Assembly (NCBI RefSeq): GCF_025351295.1
Contig: NZ_JANXWD010000043.1
Coordinates: 1 to 64,000, forward strand
Length of the DNA stretch: 64,000 nucleotides
Origin: Phenylobacterium sp.
GTDB lineage: Bacteria > Pseudomonadota > Alphaproteobacteria > Caulobacterales > Caulobacteraceae
Reading direction: 5' to 3'
Made by a program: the position numbers and the translations under genes. The notes under the pieces are model-generated. The model had not been told where the DNA came from. It made no database searches and saw nothing but the letters and a program-made list of their open reading frames with translations. Shown piece after piece: positions 59,577 through 64,000 of this stretch. Within the stretch, counting starts at the first letter, position 1. Every line of letters starts with the position of its first letter.

Positions 59577-60428
59577 TCAGGCGTTCAGCACATGGTCGAC
59601 GCCGCGCACGATGGCGTCGGCATAGAGCGGGCCCAGGAGATTGGCGTGGGTCGAGGCGGTGACGTGTTCGACATAGCCGTGCCGGGCGCGTTTGGCGGGG
59701 GCCTCCTGCAACGCCTTGAGCGGGCCGCGGGCGGCGGGCGCGCCGGCGGTCACCACGGCGACCGGCAGGTCCACGGGCAGCTCGGCGGCGCCCGCCAGCT
59801 TCGAGGTCGCCGGCCAGCTCAGCACCTCGGCCGCGGCGCCGTGGGCGTGGGGGCTGGAGGCGTGGATGCGGCGCTTCTCGCTCCCTGCCTCCCCGGTCAG
59901 GCCGATCAGGTTGCCGGTCAGGAAGGAGACCGGGACCATCAGCCCCAGCCGCGCCCCGTGGCCGACGACCTGCAGAATGCGACCGAAGGCGCGGATCGCC
60001 GGCGCGCCGCCCGGCAGGCCGACCACCTCCGGCGTCACCGCGTCCACGAACACCAGGCCCGCCACCGGCCGGGTCCGCTCCAGGGCGAACAGGCGCACCA
60101 TCAGCCCGCCCATGGAGTGGCCGACCAGCAGGATCGGCCGGGTCTCGCCCAGGGCGTCCAGCAGGGCCTCCAGATCGTCGTTGATCGCCCGGCCGTCGCG
60201 CGGTTCCGGGCCCGGGTCGGAGTGGCCAAGGCCGGCGCGATCGTAGGCCAGGCTGGCCAGGCTCCTGGCCGCCAGCTTCTCCTGCACTACGGCCCAGTCA
60301 GCGGCGCAGCCGAACGCGCCATGCTCGAAAACGATCAGCGGGGTGGCGGCCTCCGGCCCGGCCCGCACGACGCGCAGCGCCCGGCCGCCGATGTCGACCC
60401 GGGTTCCCCGGAAGGCGATCCGCGCCAA
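59577..60428 (-). CDS. Alpha/beta hydrolase
   Basis: A 283-residue hydrolase: VFEHGAFGCAADW near the oxyanion hole, nucleophile elbow GHSMGG, an Asp region FVDAVTPEV and His in STHANLLG. The apparent start is TTG 60428, 1 nt after the aldo-keto reductase stop, so translation is coupled. The N-terminus is the least certain part. It is probably an esterase of unknown substrate, in an operon with the reductase. Confidence 0.87.
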   Translation of the reverse strand: MARIAFRGTRVDIGGRALRVVRAGPEAATPLIVFEHGAFGCAADWAVVQEKLAARSLASLAYDRAGLGHSDPGPEPRDGRAINDDLEALLDALGETRPILLVGHSMGGLMVRLFALERTRPVAGLVFVDAVTPEVVGLPGGAPAIRAFGRILQVVGHGARLGLMVPVSFLTGNLIGLTGEAGSEKRRIHASSPHAHGAAAEVLSWPATSKLAGAAELPVDLPVAVVTAGAPAARGPLKALQEAPAKRARHGYVEHVTASTHANLLGPLYADAIVRGVDHVLNA

Positions 60429-60429
60429 C

Positions 60430-61479
60430 TCAGGCCGGCTTCTTGAACGGGGCCGGCACGCGCCCGCCGCCCTGCCGGCCGAACATCCATCCGGGGTATT
60501 CGCTCGGCAGTTCGCTGACCGCGTCCAGCTTGGCCACCTCCTCGGCGGTCAGGCCCAGGTCCACCGCGGCCAGGTTGTCGTCCAGCTGCTCGACGGTCTT
60601 GGCGCCGATGATGATGCTCATCACGTGCGGCTTGGCCAGCAGCCAGGCCAGGGCCACCCGCGCCACCGAGACCCCGTGCGCGTCGCCGACCTCGCGCATG
60701 ACTTCGACGCACTGCCACGCCCGGTCGCGCTCCACCGGCGGGAAGTCGAAGTTGGTGCGCCGCGCGTCGGTGGGGTTGTTCGACCCCGGCCCGAACTTGC
60801 CGGATAGCAGGCCGCCGGCCAGCGGCGACCAGACCATCAGGCCCAGCTGTTCCGAGGTCAGCATCGGGACCAGCTCGCGCTCCAGGTCGCGCCCGGCGAT
60901 GGTGTAATAGGCCTGCAGGGTCTCGAACCGCGCATAGCCCTTGGCCTCGCTCAGCCCCAGGGCCTTGGCGATCTTCCAGGCCGCCCAGTTGGAGACGCCC
61001 ACGTAGCGGACCAGCCCCTGGGTCACCAGGTCGTCCAGGGCGCGCAGCGTCTCGTCGATCGGGGTGACGGTGTCGTTGCCGTGGATCTGGTAGAGGTCGA
61101 TGTGGTCGGTCTGCAGACGGTCGAGGCTGGCCTGCACAGAGTCCATGATGTGCCCGCGCGACGCGCCGCGGTCGTTTGGACCGGGGCCCATCTGGCCGAA
61201 CACCTTGGTCGCCAGCACCACGTCCTTGCGCTTGACCTCCAGGTTCTTCAGCGCCTGGCCCAGCCGCTCTTCCGAGGCGCCGAACGAATAGACGTCGGCG
61301 GTGTCGAAGAAATTCACCCCGGCCGCCAGCGCCCGGCCGATGATCGCGTCCACCTCGCCCTGCGGCAGCGACCCGATCGCCTTCCAGATGCCGGCGTCCT
61401 GGCCACCGCCGAAGGTCATGGTCCCCAGGCAGATCTCGGACACATAAAGACCCGTGCGGCCCAGTTGGTTGTACTTCAT
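60430..61479 (-). CDS. Aldo/keto reductase
   Basis: A 349-residue TIM-barrel oxidoreductase with the catalytic tetrad Asp59, Tyr64 (FFDTADVYSFG), Lys92 (LATKVFG) and His133 (LYQIHGND). NADPH-binding residues are seen near IIIGAKTVEQLDDNL. CAGGAG precedes ATG 61479; the longer frame to 61695 runs through the repeat element. It reduces carbonyl compounds; the physiological substrate is unknown. Confidence 0.93.
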   Translation of the reverse strand: MKYNQLGRTGLYVSEICLGTMTFGGGQDAGIWKAIGSLPQGEVDAIIGRALAAGVNFFDTADVYSFGASEERLGQALKNLEVKRKDVVLATKVFGQMGPGPNDRGASRGHIMDSVQASLDRLQTDHIDLYQIHGNDTVTPIDETLRALDDLVTQGLVRYVGVSNWAAWKIAKALGLSEAKGYARFETLQAYYTIAGRDLERELVPMLTSEQLGLMVWSPLAGGLLSGKFGPGSNNPTDARRTNFDFPPVERDRAWQCVEVMREVGDAHGVSVARVALAWLLAKPHVMSIIIGAKTVEQLDDNLAAVDLGLTAEEVAKLDAVSELPSEYPGWMFGRQGGGRVPAPFKKPA

Positions 61480-61581
61480 GCGATGGCGCTCCTGTCGGTC
61501 CGATATGGGAGACGATTGCGACGGCGTCGAGACGTTCTCGGCGGAGAAGCATTGCGCGCCGCAGGCGCCGCCAAGATCCAG

Positions 61582-61668
61582 ACCACTGAAAACACGGAAA
61601 GAGGCCGGACATGCCCAAGCGCCGAGCCCGCCCCGGTGCGCTTCAGCGTTTTCAGTGTTTTCAGTGGT
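61582..61668. repeat. Intergenic inverted-repeat element, copy 2
   Basis: Arms ACCACTGAAAACAC (61582-61595) and GTGTTTTCAGTGGT (61655-61668) are perfectly complementary. Compared with the copy at 24660-24756, three positions differ in the left arm, and all three are matched by compensating changes in the right arm. The tail after the right arm (to about 61693) is also similar. It lies upstream of the aldo-keto reductase gene. Confidence 0.7.
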
Positions 61669-61705
61669 TTGAATACTGACAGCGCTAACGCGCAAGGGCG
61701 TTGAA

Positions 61706-62605
61706 CTAGAGCGAGAGCTGGGCTCGCGGGCGGCCGTCGGGGCCGATGGAGAGGCCCTTCAGGCCGTCGATCTTCTCGCTCTTGGCGGCCGCGCGGGCCT
61801 GCCCCTCGAGGTTCTTTTCGGCCGCCGCCAGGTCCTCGGCGTCGTTGGTCTCGCGGCGGCGGACGACGATCGACTTGCCGGCCTTGGCGTCCATCAGCGC
61901 CTGCTTGCTGGCCGGGATGTTCGACACATAGGCGATCCGTACCCGGCCGGAGTAGCGCTTGGCCAGGTCCAGCGGCAGGTCGCCCTTCTCGGCGAAGGCC
62001 TTGCCCAGGAACATCGCCGGATTGAGCGGATGATCGGCGGCGTCGCGGATCTCGAAATGCAGGTGCGGTCCGGTGGACGATCCGGTGGAGCCGACCTGAC
62101 CCACCGCCTGGCCGGCGGTGACCGCAAGGCCGGGCTTCACGCCCGCGGCGACGCTGCCCAGGTGGGCGTAGAAGGTGGTCAGGCCCACCGCGTGGCGCAC
62201 CGCCACATAGCGCCCGTAGCCACCGCCTTCGCCGGCCGCCACGACCACGCCGTCGGCGGCGACCCGCACCGGCACCCCGGCGTCGGCGGAGATGTCGACG
62301 CCCTCATGCAGGCGGCCGTTCTCCTCCCAGGGCAGCTGGCGCAGGCCGAACGGCGAGACCACCGCATGGCCGGGGACCGGCTCCACGAACGAGATCAGGA
62401 ACGCGTCCTCCTGGGCCGTCCCGGCGCTCGGCCGCAGGGCAGCGCGTGCCAGGGCCGCCGCCGGCGCCCTGGGATGGGTGACCTTGGACGGCAGCAGCAG
62501 GGAGGCGTGCGCCACCGCGAAGGCGCTGAGCGCCGCGACGGTCACGATCCCCCCCTCGGCGGCGATGCGCTTGCTGCGCCCTCTCAGGATCGACCTCAGA
62601 TCCAA
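61706..62605 (-). CDS. M23-family (LytM) peptidoglycan endopeptidase
   Basis: A 299-residue protein with an N-terminal membrane anchor (about 18-38). The M23 domain reads LHEGVDISADAGVPVRVAADG (zinc His and Asp), VGLTTFYAHLGSV (catalytic His) and STGPHLHFEIRD (HxH, second zinc His), so the site is complete and active. The start TTG 62605 is the only early option. It probably trims cross-links in the periplasm, near the end of the division-related region. Confidence 0.92.
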   Translation of the reverse strand: MDLRSILRGRSKRIAAEGGIVTVAALSAFAVAHASLLLPSKVTHPRAPAAALARAALRPSAGTAQEDAFLISFVEPVPGHAVVSPFGLRQLPWEENGRLHEGVDISADAGVPVRVAADGVVVAAGEGGGYGRYVAVRHAVGLTTFYAHLGSVAAGVKPGLAVTAGQAVGQVGSTGSSTGPHLHFEIRDAADHPLNPAMFLGKAFAEKGDLPLDLAKRYSGRVRIAYVSNIPASKQALMDAKAGKSIVVRRRETNDAEDLAAAEKNLEGQARAAAKSEKIDGLKGLSIGPDGRPRAQLSL

Positions 62606-62717
62606 CGCGATACAGGCTCCCAGGCGCAGGCGGTCCCCGTCCGGGACCGGACGGAGGATCGGCGGGCGTTCTAGGCAATATCCGCGCCGCGGGCAAATTC
62701 AGCCCACCGCGCCCCGC

Positions 62718-64000
62718 TCAGAACTGGAACCGGATCACGGCGCGGACGTCGTATTCCCGGTAGTCCTTGTCCACCGTCGCACCGCCGCTGAGGGTGTAGA
62801 GCGCCAGGCCGGAGCCGCCGCGGATGCCGGCGCGAACCACCGCCCCGCCCTTGAATGCGTCCTCGGGGTCGAGGGTGAAGGTCGCGCCACCGTCGAAACG
62901 GGCGGTGGTCTTCGCCGGGCCGCCGGCCAGCTTGGCGCGGTAGCCGGCCGTGACCTCGGGGGCCCAGTAGACCTCGTCGCCGAACCGCCAGCCCACCGAC
63001 ATCAGCGCCTCGCCGGTCAGCAGGTCGCCGGTGCGGCGATCGACGCTGAGGTCGAAGCCGGTACCGCCGCCGGTCTCATGATAGCCGCCCTCGGACAGGC
63101 GCAGGTAGCTGGCCGAGAGCTGCGGCCGCGCATAGAAGCCGCCGAGCCGCCACGCGTAGGCGGCGCCGGCATAGCCGTCCGCCATCCAGGCGCCGGAGTC
63201 GGACTTGGCGCGCAGGTCGAGCGTGCTCGACACCAGCCGCCGGTCGCCGCTGAGGAAGGCATAGCCCACTCCGCCGCGCACCGTGGCCTGCAGCGGCCCG
63301 CCGTCCAGCCGCCAGTAGAGGCCGGCGCCCAGCACGTTCATGCTCACCTGCTCGCCGGCCGCCGCGCCGCGGTCCTTCACGTCGGTGGTCACGAAGCTGA
63401 CGTTGGCGCCCAGGGCGTTGCTTTGCCCCTGCAGGTCCAGGCCGGCCGCGAAGCCGAAGCCCTGGCTGAGGAAGCCCGCGGCGTCGGCCCGGTCGCGGCG
63501 CAGGTTGAAGGCGATCTCCTGGGCCCAGACGCCGGTCGCCGCGTCCTTGTCGATCTTCAGCGGCTCGGCCACCGCCTGTGACACCGCCTGCGAGACCGCC
63601 GCCGCCGACATCAGGGTCCCGCCGGAGTGGTCCGGCAGCATCTGGTCGTAGAGCCCCTGGAAGCCCGCCTTGGTGGCCTGGCCCAGGAAGGCCGCTTCGA
63701 TCTTGGCGTCCTTGTCCAGCGCCTCGAACACCGCGCCATAGGCCTCGCGGCCGGAACGGTTGAGGCCCAGTTCGACGGCGGTCTTGGGCCGCAGGTCCAC
63801 ATAGAGAGCGCCGGCGGCGGTGTCGGCCCGCAGGCTGGCCGCATAGAGATAGGGGGCGCCCGCCAGGGTCGCGCCGGCCTGGCCCACCGTCAGGCTGCCG
63901 GCCTGCACCACCTGGAACGACTTCGCGCCGCGCGACAGGCTGGCCAGGGTCACCGCCACCTGGGCGCCGGTGACGATCGTGGCCGCGCCGGCGACCTTGA
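62718..64000 (-). CDS. Autotransporter beta-domain protein, 3' part
   Basis: The frame is open to the right edge (upstream residues ...GAATIVTGAQVAVTL), so the N-terminal part is missing. Visible are 427 residues: the end of a passenger with Gly/Ala strands, a linker around IDKDAATGVWAQEIAFN, and a C-terminal beta-barrel of about 12 strands, ending with the outer-membrane signature YDVRAVIRFQF (final Phe). The protein exports its passenger to the surface; passenger function is unknown. Confidence 0.85.
   Translation of the reverse strand, partial: KVAGAATIVTGAQVAVTLASLSRGAKSFQVVQAGSLTVGQAGATLAGAPYLYAASLRADTAAGALYVDLRPKTAVELGLNRSGREAYGAVFEALDKDAKIEAAFLGQATKAGFQGLYDQMLPDHSGGTLMSAAAVSQAVSQAVAEPLKIDKDAATGVWAQEIAFNLRRDRADAAGFLSQGFGFAAGLDLQGQSNALGANVSFVTTDVKDRGAAAGEQVSMNVLGAGLYWRLDGGPLQATVRGGVGYAFLSGDRRLVSSTLDLRAKSDSGAWMADGYAGAAYAWRLGGFYARPQLSASYLRLSEGGYHETGGGTGFDLSVDRRTGDLLTGEALMSVGWRFGDEVYWAPEVTAGYRAKLAGGPAKTTARFDGGATFTLDPEDAFKGGAVVRAGIRGGSGLALYTLSGGATVDKDYREYDVRAVIRFQF

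Overview
The window is GC-rich, densely packed bacterial chromosome with many 1-4 nt start/stop overlaps. Several features point to an alphaproteobacterium of the order Caulobacterales, probably a Phenylobacterium or Caulobacter relative. These are the gene order yebC ... ruvC ... ruvA-ruvB-ybgC-tolQRAB-pal-cpoB-tilS, an HWE-family histidine kinase beside a good EcfG-type (general stress) promoter, PEP-CTERM proteins of the PEPxxWxMM type, a TorF-like porin, and hairpin-rich intergenic repeats. The genus is an inference; there is no rRNA in the window to test it. I saw no rRNA, tRNA or CRISPR.

Layout. 1-2.9 kb: the edge of an IS630-type transposase, a YqjD/YqjE-like stress membrane pair behind the EcfG-type promoter, a hybrid HWE kinase and a GIY-YIG protein. 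3-13.9 kb: a CoA-transferase, an animal-type heme peroxidase, a caspase-TPR protein, a membrane AraC regulator, a sterol-desaturase-like enzyme, an SMP-30 lactonase, a PEP-CTERM protein, and a fumarylpyruvate-hydrolase-like gene followed by a truncated maleylacetoacetate isomerase and a beta-carbonic anhydrase. 13.9-21 kb: the pbpC / alpha-2-macroglobulin pair (minus strand). 21-37.8 kb: mixed metabolism and regulation, including an acyl-CoA synthetase, a LysR/TorF divergent pair, a Tat-type phospholipase C, a WbpE-like aminotransferase, a CadC-like regulator, a patatin, VOC and oxidoreductase genes, an SDR and an M61-like peptidase. 38-45 kb: yebC, several very small membrane proteins, EcsC-like, cyclophilin, cupin, a divergent class III cyclase-like protein, an M50 protease and ruvC. 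45-51 kb: an accessory block that separates ruvC from ruvAB. It holds a second FAH-family gene, a C69/secernin hydrolase, an orphan terminase-small-subunit-like gene, a PEP-CTERM gene with an odd tail, a VOC-HTH-VOC cassette and an IS1182-type remnant. 51-59.5 kb: ruvAB-ybgC-tolQRAB-pal-cpoB-tilS, the DNA-repair and cell-envelope core. 59.5-64 kb: an alpha/beta hydrolase, an aldo-keto reductase, an M23 peptidase and the 3' part of an autotransporter.

The best leads for follow-up are mostly non-coding. (1) A multi-hairpin repeat sits directly before ruvB, and its last 7-bp stem contains the ruvB Shine-Dalgarno sequence. (2) Two copies of an inverted-repeat element, 37 kb apart, have stems that differ by three compensated substitutions. 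(3) An EcfG-type promoter drives the yqjD-like gene next to an HWE kinase. (4) An 11-nt palindromic motif is shared within the VOC-HTH-VOC cassette. (5) The EcsC-like gene appears to begin at an ATA codon overlapping the stop of a 49-residue membrane protein. I did not find a convincing new multi-gene defence or biosynthetic system.
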